A stretch of DNA of 40,501 bases from Anaerolineae bacterium (GCA_020433785.1 JAGRCC010000066.1:1-40501); one strand, 5' to 3'. Positions 15,640 through 24,883 are shown, counted from the first letter of the stretch. The notes: a model not told the origin generated them from the sequence alone. Numbers and translations: made by a program.

Positions 15640-17121
15640 TTATTCATACAACACCCAGGTATCTTTACTACCGCCGCCCTGAGACGAGTTGACCACTAGT
15701 GAGCCCCGTTTCAAGGCCACGCGGGTTAGCCCGCCGGGAACAATGGTCACCCGTTTGCCGTACAAAATGTAGGGGCGTAGATCGACATGTCGGGCCTCGA
15801 CTTGCCCGTTGATAAAACAAGGCGCGCGCGATAAATTTAGCGTAGGTTGGGCAATATAGTTGCGGGGATTGGCTTGGATAAGCTCTTTGAACTTTTCCCG
15901 TTCTGCCGCGGTGCTGTGCGGTCCAATTAACATCCCGTATCCCCCCGACTCGCCGACCGCTTTGACCACAAGCTGATCCAACCGGTCGATGACGTATTTT
16001 CGCTGAACGTCGTCATCCAAGAGATAGGTTTCCACGTTAGGGAGAATGGGGTCTTCATTAAGGTAGTAACGAATAATGGCCGGGACATAGGCGTAAATAG
16101 CCTTATCGTCGGCCACGCCGGTGCCGATGGCGTTGCCCAGCGCCACATTGCCGGCTCGGTAAGCGTTGAACAGGCCGGGCACGCCTAAGATGGAGTCAGG
16201 GCGGAAGGCCAGCGGATCGATAAAGTCGTCATCGATGCGCCGGTATATCACATCGACCTGTCGCAATCCGGCGGTGGTGCGCATGTAAACGATATTATTA
16301 TGGACCAGCAGATCACGGCCTTCAACCAATTCAATGCCCATCAACTGAGCCAGAAATGTATGTTCAAAATATGCTGAGTTGTAAACACCGGGCGTCAGCA
16401 GCACAATAGTGGGGTCGGACGAGCGGGTATGTGGAGCTAAAGAGCGAAGCGTTGATAAAATAGCCTGTCCGTAATGATCGATGGAGCGGACCCCGTAGTT
16501 TCCAAACAGGTGAGGGAACACGCGCTTCATCACCTGCCGGTTAGCCAGCATATAGGAAACGCCGCTGGGCACGCGCAGGTTATCTTCCAATACCGCAAAG
16601 CTGCCATCGTCCAAGCGGACCAAATCGGTGCCGACCACCGAGATGTAAATATCACGCGGCACTTGAATGCCACGCATTTCCCGGCGATAATGCTTGCAAC
16701 TATAAACCAGGTCCCTGGGAACCACCCCATCGGCTAGAATTTGGCCATCGTGATAGACATCGCGCAGGAATTTGTTGAGGGCGGTGATGCGCTGAGTGAG
16801 ACCCTTCTCTACGGTCTTCCACTCAGCATTGGTTAAGATGCGGGGCAGAAGGTCGTAGGGAAAGATGCGCTCGGTGCCCTCATCACGGCCGTATACCGTG
16901 AACGTAATCCCCTGATGTAGAAAAGAAACGTCGGCGGCTTGCTGGCGGCGATGCAACTCTTCGGGAGGTAATTCCAGCAAACGGTTGTATAATGCTTTAT
17001 ACTGCCCCCGGGGCGAACCATCATCTTCAAACAGTTCATCATAAGCACGATCAAGCTGGTACTGGGTAAAGGGGGGCTTAGTAAATGTCACCGGATCAGA
17101 AAGGGGAGAAATAGTAGTCAT
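15640..17121 (-). CDS. Circularly permuted ATP-grasp type 2 protein
   Basis: A 493-residue protein of the DUF404/DUF407 (CP-ATPgrasp) family, proposed to form amide bonds with ATP. Readable landmarks are the [15 protein letters not shown] and [20 protein letters not shown] stretch, [21 protein letters not shown], the ATP-binding region [20 protein letters not shown], and the terminal [15 protein letters not shown]. The second ATG (17121) is preferred because agagaggt sits 6-7 nt upstream of it but abuts the first ATG (17127). It leads the cluster with alpha-E and transglutaminase, a conserved gene set for an uncharacterised peptide-like product. A good promoter lies 58 nt upstream. Confidence 0.92.
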   Translation of the reverse strand: MTTISPLSDPVTFTKPPFTQYQLDRAYDELFEDDGSPRGQYKALYNRLLELPPEELHRRQQAADVSFLHQGITFTVYGRDEGTERIFPYDLLPRILTNAEWKTVEKGLTQRITALNKFLRDVYHDGQILADGVVPRDLVYSCKHYRREMRGIQVPRDIYISVVGTDLVRLDDGSFAVLEDNLRVPSGVSYMLANRQVMKRVFPHLFGNYGVRSIDHYGQAILSTLRSLAPHTRSSDPTIVLLTPGVYNSAYFEHTFLAQLMGIELVEGRDLLVHNNIVYMRTTAGLRQVDVIYRRIDDDFIDPLAFRPDSILGVPGLFNAYRAGNVALGNAIGTGVADDKAIYAYVPAIIRYYLNEDPILPNVETYLLDDDVQRKYVIDRLDQLVVKAVGESGGYGMLIGPHSTAAEREKFKELIQANPRNYIAQPTLNLSRAPCFINGQVEARHVDLRPYILYGKRVTIVPGGLTRVALKRGSLVVNSSQGGGSKDTWVLYE

Positions 17122-17178
17122 AAGCATACCTCTCTAAAAATTTTAGACAGGCATCTTCGGCTGACTAATTAGCCTCAT

Positions 17179-17207
17179 ATAATACACACATAGCCAAATT
17201 TCGTCAA
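17179..17207 (-). promoter_or_regulatory. Promoter of the ATP-grasp cluster
   Basis: On the minus strand TTGACG (17207-17202) and TATTAT (17184-17179) are separated by exactly 17 nt, giving a predicted leader of about 50 nt before the ATG at 17121. Confidence 0.7.
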
Positions 17208-17301
17208 AAGCCGTTTTGACCATTCGGTAATTCTTCCTTCAAAAAGAAATCGGCCTTGTTCTTTGTTTGGTAATAAACCTTCACTATGTTTGCACTTTTT
17301 T

Positions 17302-17381
17302 AGAAACCAGGTTTTTGAGTCCTAATTCATGGCCTCTTGGGGCAAAAAGCGTTCTTTTTTAACGCTAAAAACCTGGTTTCT
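17302..17381. repeat. Nested palindromic element
   Basis: Outer arms agaaaccaggttttt (17302-17316) and aaaaacctggtttct (17367-17381) are exact 15-bp inverted copies. Inside lies a second hairpin, agcgtt (17348-17353) with aacgct (17361-17366). The arm resembles the agaaacc-ggtttct palindromes dispersed in some cyanobacterial genomes. The remainder of the gap 17128-17622 shows only the promoter listed above. Confidence 0.65.
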
Positions 17382-17622
17382 GGCCATAATACTTTAAAGT
17401 ACAAAGGTAGTGGAACCTTTATTTTTAATGCAAAACCCGGTCAAATGACCAGGGTACAATGAAACTAGCTGTGCTATACTCCATAATAATCTGACCTACA
17501 TCAATTGATATTAGTTACTTGAGAGGTCAGTCGACTGATCTTGTTCTGGTTGGCTGTGACCCGATTTATCCCGGCACTACTCTATCGCCAAACCGACCGG
17601 GACACGGTTTGGGAGTGTATTA

Positions 17623-17973
17623 TTGAACCACTTTAACAAGCACAAATACCGTCCCTTGTCTGATCCAACTACAAAGGTGTGGATAAGCGAGACAAGTATG
17701 TCAAAAAAACCATTACGTGAGGACTTTAAGCTGTGCACGCAGACACTGCCGGCCCTCAATCGGATGGCTCAAGCCGTGGCCGGTGCAACGAAACTTCAAC
17801 CAGCTCTAGAAGCTATTGTAGAAGAGACGGCCAACTTATTTAAGGCCCATAGCACGGCTATCTCGCTGCTTAATTCTAGCCGGACAACCAGTACCGTTAT
17901 GGTCTGCACCAACCCCCGTGTCGGGGCAATTACAGCGCTGTCGGCCGCACATTTTCCATCTCTCAAGACTTAA
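17623..17973 (+). pseudogene. N-terminal fragment of a GAF histidine kinase, frameshifted
   Basis: This 116-codon frame encodes the front of a GAF domain (LPALNRMAQAVAGATKLQPA, then EETANLFKAHSTAISLL and VMVCTNPRVGAIT) and then runs into a stop at 17971. In the next frame the bases just before that stop read VGRTFSISQDLMFDKLLNAG, the natural continuation of a GAF domain, so the frame changes near 17936-17946. The start may be the TTG at 17623 (ggag 7 nt upstream) or the ATG at 17698. Together with the next feature it was one protein of about 740 residues. A sequencing or assembly error is a real alternative. Confidence 0.7.
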
Positions 17974-19865
17974 TGTTCGATAAGTTGCTCAACGCCGGAA
18001 AATCGGTCATCATTTCAAACGCTCAAGAATATCCACTGCCCCCCGCCCCTCAAGAAGCCATCGTTGCCCACAATATTCATACATTGCTGCTTGTCCCGCT
18101 CAAAACCCGAGGGCAAGTGATTGGTACTATGGGCATTTCCACCGATGATCCTCAGCGAACTTTTTCATCGATAGAAGTTCAGTTGGGCGAAATCATAGCC
18201 GGACAGATCGCCAGTACAATAGAACTGTTCCGCTCGCTCGAGCAGGAGCGCCGTCAGCGGCAAGTGGCCGATAGCCTGCGCGAAGTGGCCACTATTTTGA
18301 ATAGTCGCCTTGACCTGCCCAACCTTTTGTCCGAAATTTTTAAGCAGTTGGATCGGGTGATTGCTCACAATGGCGGCGGCATTTTCTTGAAAGAGGGTGA
18401 TGCCTTGGTTTTAATTCACGGTTTGGGGTCTGTCGCCTTATCTCACGTTGGCGATCGAATTCCTCTATCGAGCCAGAATCCCACGGTTCGCGCTTTTAAC
18501 AGCCGTCAATTATTGGTGATCAATGATGGCGCTAACGAACCATTTTGGTTACAGTGGCCGGAAGGCGATCGACTGCAATCTTGGATTGGTGCGCCGCTGC
18601 TGGTTGGTCAGGAGCCGATCGGCATTCTCACCATCGATAACTTTACAGCAGATGCCTATAACCAGGATGATGTACACGTCATGCAGATTTTCGCCGAGCA
18701 AGCCGCGCTGGCCATCAATAATGCCCGCCTGTTCGAGTCGGTCCGGCAAAGCGAAGAGCGGTATCGCGTGATTTCGGAAGTTATCTCTAAGATTGCTTAC
18801 GTATTACGGGTAGACGATCAGGCGACATTTCATCGACTTTGGGCCACTGAAGAGTCAGCGGCCCAATTAACCGGTTTTACATTTGAAGAGATTGATGCTC
18901 GGGGGGGCTGGCCGGCTATTGTTTATGAGGAGGATTTACCGCAATTGCTCAAGCATAATGAACGGCTAAAAGCGGGCCGGCCAAGCAGTGTTGAATACCG
19001 TATTTTGACAAAAGACGGGGCGAAGCGTTGGCTTAAAGATATAGCCCGACCTATTTGGGACGATAATCGCCGCGAGGTCGCTTTTATTTATGGCGGTTGT
19101 CAAGATGTTACCGAACGCCGGAATTTAGAAGCCCACCTGCATCAATCTCAAAAAATGGAAGCTGTTGGCCAATTAGCCGGCGGCATTGCCCATCATTTCA
19201 ACAATATGTTTACAACTATGACCGGTTACCTGGCTTTAGCCATCAATGAACTGCCGGCCGGTCATCCGGTGGTGAGCGATTTAGAGCGGGTTCAACAGAC
19301 CACTCACCGGGCCGCTACCCTGACGCAGCAGCTCTTGGCCTTTAGTCGTAATAACGATGAACGGCGCCCCGTTTCCATTAATCTAAATGAGTTAATTATT
19401 GAAATCAGGGGCTTATTGGAGCAGTTGATCCAGCCATCGATTGATTTAAAAATCCAACTGGCGGCTGATTTGTGGTGGACGAGGGTCGATGTCGGCCAAT
19501 TTAAGCAGGTGTTAATCAATCTAACGCTCAATGCTCGTGATGCGATGCCTCGGGGAGGTGTGCTGGAACTTCAAACAACCAATATTCATTTGACCGGAAG
19601 CGAGGTCGAAAATCTCGGCTCGCTAAGCCCCGGCGATTATATTCGGCTGACGATGAATGATAACGGGGTTGGTATGAGCCAGGCCGTTCAGGCGCATCTG
19701 TTTGAACCCTTTTTTACCACCAAAGACGTGGGGCAAGGAACCGGGTTAGGGCTTTATGCGGCCTTGGGCATTATAAAACACCACGGCGGCGATATTGAAG
19801 TTGACAGCGAATCCGATCAAGGTGCCACTATAACCATCTATCTGCCTCGCTCGCCCACTCAATAA
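17973..19865 (+). CDS. Hybrid-sensor histidine kinase, GAF-GAF-PAS-HisKA-HATPase (5-prime truncated frame)
   Basis: 630 residues in this frame. Residues 1-88 complete the GAF domain begun upstream; 92-255 form a second GAF; 262-385 a PAS/PAC domain (DVTERRNLEAHLHQSQKMEA at the end); about 390-455 the dimerisation/phospho-acceptor helix pair with AGGIAHHFNNMF (His407); about 500-627 the ATPase with NLTLNARDAMPRGG, DNGVGM and FTTKDVGQGTGLGL. The residue after the phospho-histidine is His408, where related kinases have Asp or Glu. There is no membrane segment and no receiver domain. The first ATG overlaps the upstream stop (TAATG), so reinitiation could still give this product, lacking half a GAF. 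Confidence 0.85.
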   Translation: MFDKLLNAGKSVIISNAQEYPLPPAPQEAIVAHNIHTLLLVPLKTRGQVIGTMGISTDDPQRTFSSIEVQLGEIIAGQIASTIELFRSLEQERRQRQVADSLREVATILNSRLDLPNLLSEIFKQLDRVIAHNGGGIFLKEGDALVLIHGLGSVALSHVGDRIPLSSQNPTVRAFNSRQLLVINDGANEPFWLQWPEGDRLQSWIGAPLLVGQEPIGILTIDNFTADAYNQDDVHVMQIFAEQAALAINNARLFESVRQSEERYRVISEVISKIAYVLRVDDQATFHRLWATEESAAQLTGFTFEEIDARGGWPAIVYEEDLPQLLKHNERLKAGRPSSVEYRILTKDGAKRWLKDIARPIWDDNRREVAFIYGGCQDVTERRNLEAHLHQSQKMEAVGQLAGGIAHHFNNMFTTMTGYLALAINELPAGHPVVSDLERVQQTTHRAATLTQQLLAFSRNNDERRPVSINLNELIIEIRGLLEQLIQPSIDLKIQLAADLWWTRVDVGQFKQVLINLTLNARDAMPRGGVLELQTTNIHLTGSEVENLGSLSPGDYIRLTMNDNGVGMSQAVQAHLFEPFFTTKDVGQGTGLGLYAALGIIKHHGGDIEVDSESDQGATITIYLPRSPTQ

Positions 19866-19870
19866 GTGGA

Positions 19871-20374
19871 TCAGGTATCCTCATTAACAGCCCCAGCCGC
19901 TGAGGGATCAAAATTGACCGGCCATAGGGTGGCGTTATTATACCTGGCCTCGCTAAGGTTGGCCCCGGTTAGATTGGCTCGATTCAAATTGGCGGCGCTC
20001 AAATCAGCCTCGCGCAAGTTGGCCCCGATCATTTCCGCGCCGCTTAAATCAGCTTCACTCATATTCACTTCAAACAGATTGGCGCCGTTCAAGCTGGTAA
20101 GACTCAAATTGGCCCGCCGCAGCGTAGCTCCACTCAAGTTAGCGCCGATCAAATTAGCCCGACTGAGATCGGCCTCGCTCAAGTTGGCCGATAACAAATT
20201 GGCTCGGCGCAAATTGACCCCGCGCAAATTGGCTCGATTAAAATTGGTCAAAACCAGAGTGGCCTGATGGAGATCAAGCCCCGACACATCAACGCCCACC
20301 AAATTGGGAATATCGCCTCTTTCCAGAGCGATTTGAACAATGGTCAAAACTTGGGTGCGAGTTAAATTAGCCAT
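19871..20374 (-). CDS. Pentapeptide-repeat protein
   Basis: 167 residues. After a 30-residue helical lead (TRTQVLTIVQIALERGDIPN) come about 20 consecutive A(D/N)Lxx pentapeptides, such as ANLRG, ANLLS, ADLSR and ANLTG, which build a right-handed quadrilateral beta helix. The regular repeat gives a 15-bp period in the DNA. Functions in the family range from gyrase protection to unknown scaffolding; nothing here decides. The start at 20374 has only a weak upstream purine stretch. It converges with the histidine kinase gene, 5 nt between stop codons. Confidence 0.9.
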   Translation of the reverse strand: MANLTRTQVLTIVQIALERGDIPNLVGVDVSGLDLHQATLVLTNFNRANLRGVNLRRANLLSANLSEADLSRANLIGANLSGATLRRANLSLTSLNGANLFEVNMSEADLSGAEMIGANLREADLSAANLNRANLTGANLSEARYNNATLWPVNFDPSAAGAVNEDT

Positions 20375-20479
20375 GATCTTATCTTTTTCAAGTACGAATT
20401 GCCGGTTACTCGTACGTTCTATTTTAGGGCTAACCCCGGATAAATCAACCTACGGCTAAAAAATCACTCGCCATGCTGA

Positions 20480-20905
20480 CTAAGACGCGGTATTCACCAT
20501 CCAACCGGAAAAACCGATGAGAAACTGGCGAAACCCGGCCAAATGCACCTCGGGAAAATTGTATGTCTCAACGGCTTGCTCCAGCACTCGATCAAAGCAG
20601 GCCAGCCATTCCTGGCGAGTTGGCTCATCAATGATGAACGGCAAATGCCGGGCGCGCATCATGGGCGGACCGTAAAGCTGCTGGTACAAAGGCGGGCCGC
20701 CGAGCACCCCCACAAAAAAGGCCGCCGATCTTTTGGAGGCCGCTACCATATCATCGGGAAAAAGATGGCGGATAGTCGACTGCTCAAGCTCTAAATAAAA
20801 ATCCTCAATCATCTGGAAGATATTGGCCTGCCCCATCATGCTGTAAATCTCGCGGCTGGGGGGATCAACTTGAGGTGGGGGAGGTACATATATTTGTCGA
20901 GTCAT
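20480..20905 (-). CDS. Truncated hemoglobin, group II
   Basis: A 141-residue heme protein of the 2-on-2 globin fold. Diagnostic features of group II: FFVGVLGGPPLYQQLYGPPMM followed by RARHLPF with proximal His87, Trp100 in RQEWLACF at position G8, and Tyr37 at B10 in EDFYLEL. Such globins bind oxygen and handle NO or peroxide. I use the ATG at 20905, with aaagga 4-5 nt upstream; an in-frame start at 21031 would add 42 residues that merely translate a hairpin repeat. The gene is on the same strand as the IMPase-family gene 125 nt upstream. Confidence 0.9.
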   Translation of the reverse strand: MTRQIYVPPPPQVDPPSREIYSMMGQANIFQMIEDFYLELEQSTIRHLFPDDMVAASKRSAAFFVGVLGGPPLYQQLYGPPMMRARHLPFIIDEPTRQEWLACFDRVLEQAVETYNFPEVHLAGFRQFLIGFSGWMVNTAS

Positions 20906-20924
20906 AATTTCCTTTGAAAATAGA

Positions 20925-21043
20925 CGGATAGTAGGCTGGTTAGATAGTTTGTTGGTTGGATAGTTTGTTGGTTGGTTAGCGGGGTGGGTTTCAGCCAACC
21001 ATCTAACCGGCCAACTATCCAACCAACCCACTATCCAACTAAC
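20925..21043. repeat. Word-repeat hairpin (ggttggatagtttgtt type)
   Basis: A long imperfect inverted repeat. The left side (20925-20979) is a chain of gttggttggatag-like words, the right side (20995-21043) a chain of their complements (ccaactatccaaccaaccc). It fills the gap between the IMPase-family and globin genes and overlaps the last codons of the former, supplying its TAG stop. Confidence 0.7.
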
Positions 21044-21834
21044 GTTTTTAACACCGACTGTTCGATATCAAAACCGGCGCAGGTGGCCACACATCGAGAG
21101 GGTGGCCATATACCGGTAGCTAAGCTTTCGATGGGCAGATACTGCCCGCCGGCCTGTTCGATCAGCATCATGCCGGCGGCGACATCCCAGGCGCTGCCCA
21201 AACCCAGAAAAGCGGCGTCAGCCCGGCCACAGGCGACGTAGGCCAGCTCTAGCGCCGCCGAGCCGATCCGCCGGACGGAGCGAAATCGCTGGACCATCTC
21301 GGCAAATAGGCCGTAATCATCGGTGGTGATCGCCTGGTCGGCATAGGGAAAGTCGGTGAGCAGTAGGGCTTCCGCTTCCGTGGGGTGGCCGACGGCGCGA
21401 ATGGGCCGGGCGTTGAGAAAAGCGCCCGCGGTCGATGCCGAAAACATTTCGCGCCGAATGGGATCATAGATAACGCCGGCCAGCATCCGCCCTTGGAGCG
21501 CGGCGGCAATCGATACGTTGAAAAAGGGGATACCGTTGGCAAAGTTCATCGTTCCATCGATGGGATCGACAAACCATTGCACGGCCCCATCGCCGCGATG
21601 GCCGCCCTCTTCCCCTAAAATTTGGGAGTCAGGGTATTGGTTGAGAATAAAATTGATAATGGTCTCTTCAGATTGGTGGTCATACTCGGTGACTATATCA
21701 TGGCGATTAGTTTTTTCGCGTGTGGACTTGTTCGTGGCAAAGCCTTCCAGTAGCAATCCTTCAACCTTGAAGGCGGCTTGCGCGGCGATATCCAGAAGAC
21801 GCAGGGAGAGCTGATCTAAATCAGTGAGCGGCAT
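21031..21834 (-). CDS. Inositol monophosphatase-family phosphatase
   Basis: A 267-residue Mg-dependent phosphatase of the SuhB/IMPase family. Metal-binding signatures are GEEGG (about 74-78), WFVDPIDGTMNFANGIP (DPIDGT motif) and the C-terminal WDVAAGMMLIEQAGG. The substrate may be inositol phosphate, fructose-bisphosphate, 3-prime-phosphoadenosine phosphate or similar; the motifs do not separate these. Start supported by aagga about 8 nt upstream. The last residues (LVG) and the stop are read from the right arm of the hairpin repeat, so the natural C terminus may have been altered by insertion of that repeat. Confidence 0.9.
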   Translation of the reverse strand: MPLTDLDQLSLRLLDIAAQAAFKVEGLLLEGFATNKSTREKTNRHDIVTEYDHQSEETIINFILNQYPDSQILGEEGGHRGDGAVQWFVDPIDGTMNFANGIPFFNVSIAAALQGRMLAGVIYDPIRREMFSASTAGAFLNARPIRAVGHPTEAEALLLTDFPYADQAITTDDYGLFAEMVQRFRSVRRIGSAALELAYVACGRADAAFLGLGSAWDVAAGMMLIEQAGGQYLPIESLATGIWPPSRCVATCAGFDIEQSVLKTLVG

Positions 21835-22057
21835 TAGGTGTGTCCTTATCTTTTCCTCATTGATGTAATATTTCTATTCAACAGGCTAAGTACTGGCACT
21901 TAATCGCGGTAAATGAACCGTTGTGCCTGTTCAACGCTCCCTATAAAAAAAGTAGAAGTGCCTGTCCCCTGAATAGTTGTAAGGTGATTTGGATGATGCG
22001 CTTCTAGTCTATAAGTCTGTCGTCATTTTCGCAAGATTGCGCCTTGGGCAGATCGGG

Positions 22058-23827
22058 CTAGAAGGGCCAGAAAACAGGCAATAGCAGGACCGACACCAGC
22101 AACACAAGCAGCTCCAGGATGAGGCCCATCCGCCAATAGTCGCCGAAATAGTACCCGCCCAGGCCCATGACCAACGTATTGCTCTGATGGCCGATGGGCG
22201 TCAGGAAGGCGCAGGAAGCGCCGATAGCGATACCCAGCAAAAAAGGATCGACCGATACCCCCAGCCCATTGGCCAGATTAATTGCCACGGGAGCCATGAC
22301 AATGGCGGCGGCGGCGTTATTGATGACGTCGGAAAGACACATGGTCACGAACAGCACCAGCGCCAAGATCAGGATAGGCGACAAATTCCCAGCGGTGCGT
22401 AGCAAAAGTTCGGCAATTTGTGCCGCGCCGCCGGTGGTCTCCAACGCCTGGCCGACCGGGATCATCGCCCCCAGCAGCACGATAATACTCCAATCAATGC
22501 TGGCGTAAGCCTCTCGCAGGCTAATAACGGCGCTTAAAATCAACAATACGGCCGCCGCCATAAAGGCAACCGCCGAAGGAAAAATGCCCAAAGCTGAGAG
22601 GACAATGGCAATAATGAAGATGCTCAACGTGCCGATCAATCGACGCGGTTGGCCCAATTTGATGTCGCGGTCGGCCAGCGGCAGCAGCCCCAACGCCGAC
22701 AACGTATCGCTGCGGCCTTCATATGGCATTTGCAGCAGCAGCACGTCTCCGGCCCGAAACCGTTCGTCATTGAGCCGGCCTTCAAAAGCCCGGCCGCGTC
22801 GCGCTAAGGCTAATAAGTTGGTTTGAAAGCGATTGCGCAAGCTTAAATCACGGGCGGTTCGCCGTTCGGCGCGAGCGTAGCGCGTCACCACCGCTTCAAC
22901 CAAACCGACCTCTTTGGTGGTTAAGGCCCCCTCGGCAGGGATTTTGTCGCCGATCAGAGTCAGATGGTGGGTTTTGGCAAAGTCAGCAATGGCCTCTGAG
23001 CCGGCCCGGATAATTAAAATATCGCCGGCCTTGAGCGTAAGATATTTGCTGGGGGCGCTAAAACGGGCGTCGCCACGCAGCACGGCCACAATAATAAAAT
23101 CGCCGTGGTTGTTGGGAATATCTCTAATTGTGCTGCTGGCCAGGTCAGAATCTTCCGGAATGACAAATTCGCTCAAATAATCATCGATATGGAACAGCAT
23201 TTCCCGCGATGATTGCCCTCGCCGTTGGGGAACCAGCCGCCAGCCGATCAGCGCGATAAACAGCACCCCGGTCAGTGCCACGCCCAGGCCGACCGGGCTA
23301 AAATCGAACATTTGAAACGGCTCGCCTATCGCCTGCCTCCGGAAATTGGCGATAATGAGGTTTGGCGGCGTGCCGATCAAGGTCGTCATCCCTCCCAGCA
23401 GCGAACCGAAAGCCATCGGCATTAACAGATACGAGGGTGAACGTTTCGATTGGCGAGCCAGACGAATGGCCACGGGTAGGAGCAGCGCCAGCGCGCCGAC
23501 ATTATTGATAAAGGCCGATAGCAACGTGACCAGACCGGTCAAAGCACTCACTTGGGTCGTCGGCGAACTGCCGACCCGGCTAACCCAGCCGCCGATAATA
23601 TCGACCAATCCCGCGTTTTCCAATGAGCGGCTCAGCACTAACACCGCCGCCACAGTGATGACGGCCGGATTGGCGAAGCCGAGAAAAGCATCCTCGGCGG
23701 GAATGATGCCTGCCAAGGTGAGTAACATCAAAGCCAGGAGGGCCACCAGATCATAGCGGATAGTACCGGTGATGAAGAGGATTAAGGCCCCTAGAAGCGT
23801 TGCATATACAATTAACGGGTCGGCCAT
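22058..23827 (-). CDS. SLC13/DASS-type transporter with two RCK-C domains
   Basis: A 589-residue polytopic inner-membrane protein. Membrane helices fill about 5-200 and 395-588, with the two pseudo-symmetric substrate loops SAFINNVGALALLLP with TLIGTPPNLIIANF, and SDVINNAAAAIVMAP with TPIGHQSNTLVMG. Between them, two cytosolic TrkA-C/RCK-C domains (about 210-300 and 310-385; KYLTLKAGDILIIRA in the first). Such proteins are annotated as Na+/sulfate or dicarboxylate symporters; the ion is not decidable. The ATG directly follows the TAA of the TerB gene (TAAATG), so the pair is translationally coupled. Confidence 0.92.
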   Translation of the reverse strand: MADPLIVYATLLGALILFITGTIRYDLVALLALMLLTLAGIIPAEDAFLGFANPAVITVAAVLVLSRSLENAGLVDIIGGWVSRVGSSPTTQVSALTGLVTLLSAFINNVGALALLLPVAIRLARQSKRSPSYLLMPMAFGSLLGGMTTLIGTPPNLIIANFRRQAIGEPFQMFDFSPVGLGVALTGVLFIALIGWRLVPQRRGQSSREMLFHIDDYLSEFVIPEDSDLASSTIRDIPNNHGDFIIVAVLRGDARFSAPSKYLTLKAGDILIIRAGSEAIADFAKTHHLTLIGDKIPAEGALTTKEVGLVEAVVTRYARAERRTARDLSLRNRFQTNLLALARRGRAFEGRLNDERFRAGDVLLLQMPYEGRSDTLSALGLLPLADRDIKLGQPRRLIGTLSIFIIAIVLSALGIFPSAVAFMAAAVLLILSAVISLREAYASIDWSIIVLLGAMIPVGQALETTGGAAQIAELLLRTAGNLSPILILALVLFVTMCLSDVINNAAAAIVMAPVAINLANGLGVSVDPFLLGIAIGASCAFLTPIGHQSNTLVMGLGGYYFGDYWRMGLILELLVLLVSVLLLPVFWPF

Positions 23828-24763
23828 TTATTGGCCGGTTTCCTCATTTCGATATTTAGCTAAATGGGCCTGAGTTACGCTGAGACTTTGGGCGATACTC
23901 CAAACTTCGGCGCTTTCCTCCGGGGTAACCGTGCCGTCAGCTCTGGCAATTTTCTGCAGGGCGTCGATAAAGGCCACGCGTTCGTTGATGTGCGTTACCT
24001 TAGCCAACTGGCGCGACAGGCGAAAATAGTCTAAATTTTGATTGACTTCGGACACCGCAATTTCAACCACCAAAGTCGCCGCTTCGGGTGAAATAGGCCA
24101 CGCGGCTTGCAGCAGTTGCTTCATCATGTCTCGCTCCTCGACGGTGACGGTCCGATCAGCATGAGCTACTCGCGCCATCAACCCGCCGGCCAGAGCGAGT
24201 TTGCGCAGTTCGTCGTCCGTTACATTTAACGTTTTGCCTTCAGCCTCAAGCTGCCGGTGGACAGAGTAGTAGACTTTGTTTTTGATAAACTCTTCGAGGT
24301 AATCTTCTCGATTGGGGGCATTTACCACCGCCGCCGAGCGCCGGTTCATGGCCCCGCCGACTAATCCGCTAAGAAATCCCAAAAACCCGGTACCAACATC
24401 ATTGAGCGCATGTTGAATTTCTTCAATCGCGGCTCGTTCCTCGGCGGACACGGTGCCGTCGGCCTCGACCAAATCTTCCAGAGTGGCTAAGACCAAGGCT
24501 TTGTCTTCCTCACTCTGCACGGCGGCTTGCAGGTCGGCAATCAATCGCGCCCGTTCTTCAGCGCCCACCGGCGAATCGATGTAAATATCCAACTCGGCCC
24601 ACTCTTGTTCGGTCAGCCGGCCATCCACGCCATTTCCAGTGCGCGGTAGATAGAACAATAAATCCTTTAAGCTGTTGATTTCGTCGTTGGTAATCTCACC
24701 GTCAGCCCAGGCCGCGGCGACAATGACTTTACCGAGGGTCATGATCAAGTTTTCGCTTGGCAT
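23828..24763 (-). CDS. Double TerB-like domain protein
   Basis: A 311-residue soluble protein made of two TerB-like helical domains (about 1-120 and 190-305). Each carries paired acidic loops of the form ADG-x-x-(T/S)-x-x-E: WADGEITNDE (19-28), EADGTVSAEE (100-109), HADRTVTVEE (201-210) and RADGTVTPEE (274-283). A linker with a glycine-rich hydrophobic patch (GFLGFLSGLVGGAM, 126-139) could touch the membrane. TerB domains bind divalent metal and act in membrane-associated stress systems. Start is supported by ggag 8 nt upstream. Coupling to the transporter suggests regulation of, or by, that transporter (inference). Confidence 0.85.
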   Translation of the reverse strand: MPSENLIMTLGKVIVAAAWADGEITNDEINSLKDLLFYLPRTGNGVDGRLTEQEWAELDIYIDSPVGAEERARLIADLQAAVQSEEDKALVLATLEDLVEADGTVSAEERAAIEEIQHALNDVGTGFLGFLSGLVGGAMNRRSAAVVNAPNREDYLEEFIKNKVYYSVHRQLEAEGKTLNVTDDELRKLALAGGLMARVAHADRTVTVEERDMMKQLLQAAWPISPEAATLVVEIAVSEVNQNLDYFRLSRQLAKVTHINERVAFIDALQKIARADGTVTPEESAEVWSIAQSLSVTQAHLAKYRNEETGQ

Positions 24764-24846
24764 GATGTGTCTCCAATGATTTGATTTAACTTATCAGCTA
24801 AGAAAGTTGTGATTAAGCAGGTGAGTGCTTAGTTACGATTAGGGTA

Positions 24847-24876
24847 TTTTAGACAAGTTAAGCAGGATTTACAAGA
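24847..24876 (+). repeat. Solo half copy of the gatttacaag repeat
   Basis: The stretch beginning ttttagacaa and containing aggatttacaaga resembles the left arm of the palindrome at 4845-4915 but has no facing arm here. Confidence 0.45.
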
Positions 24877-24883
24877 CGAACCC

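Noticed and set aside
19866..20267. Plus-strand open frame of 133 codons rich in KLA/RLA repeats
   Set aside because: It is the antisense image of the pentapeptide-repeat gene; the 15-bp period of that gene keeps the other strand open.
20906..21031. 42-residue N-terminal extension of the globin
   Set aside because: It is a translation of the hairpin repeat; a good ribosome site sits before the internal ATG at 20905.
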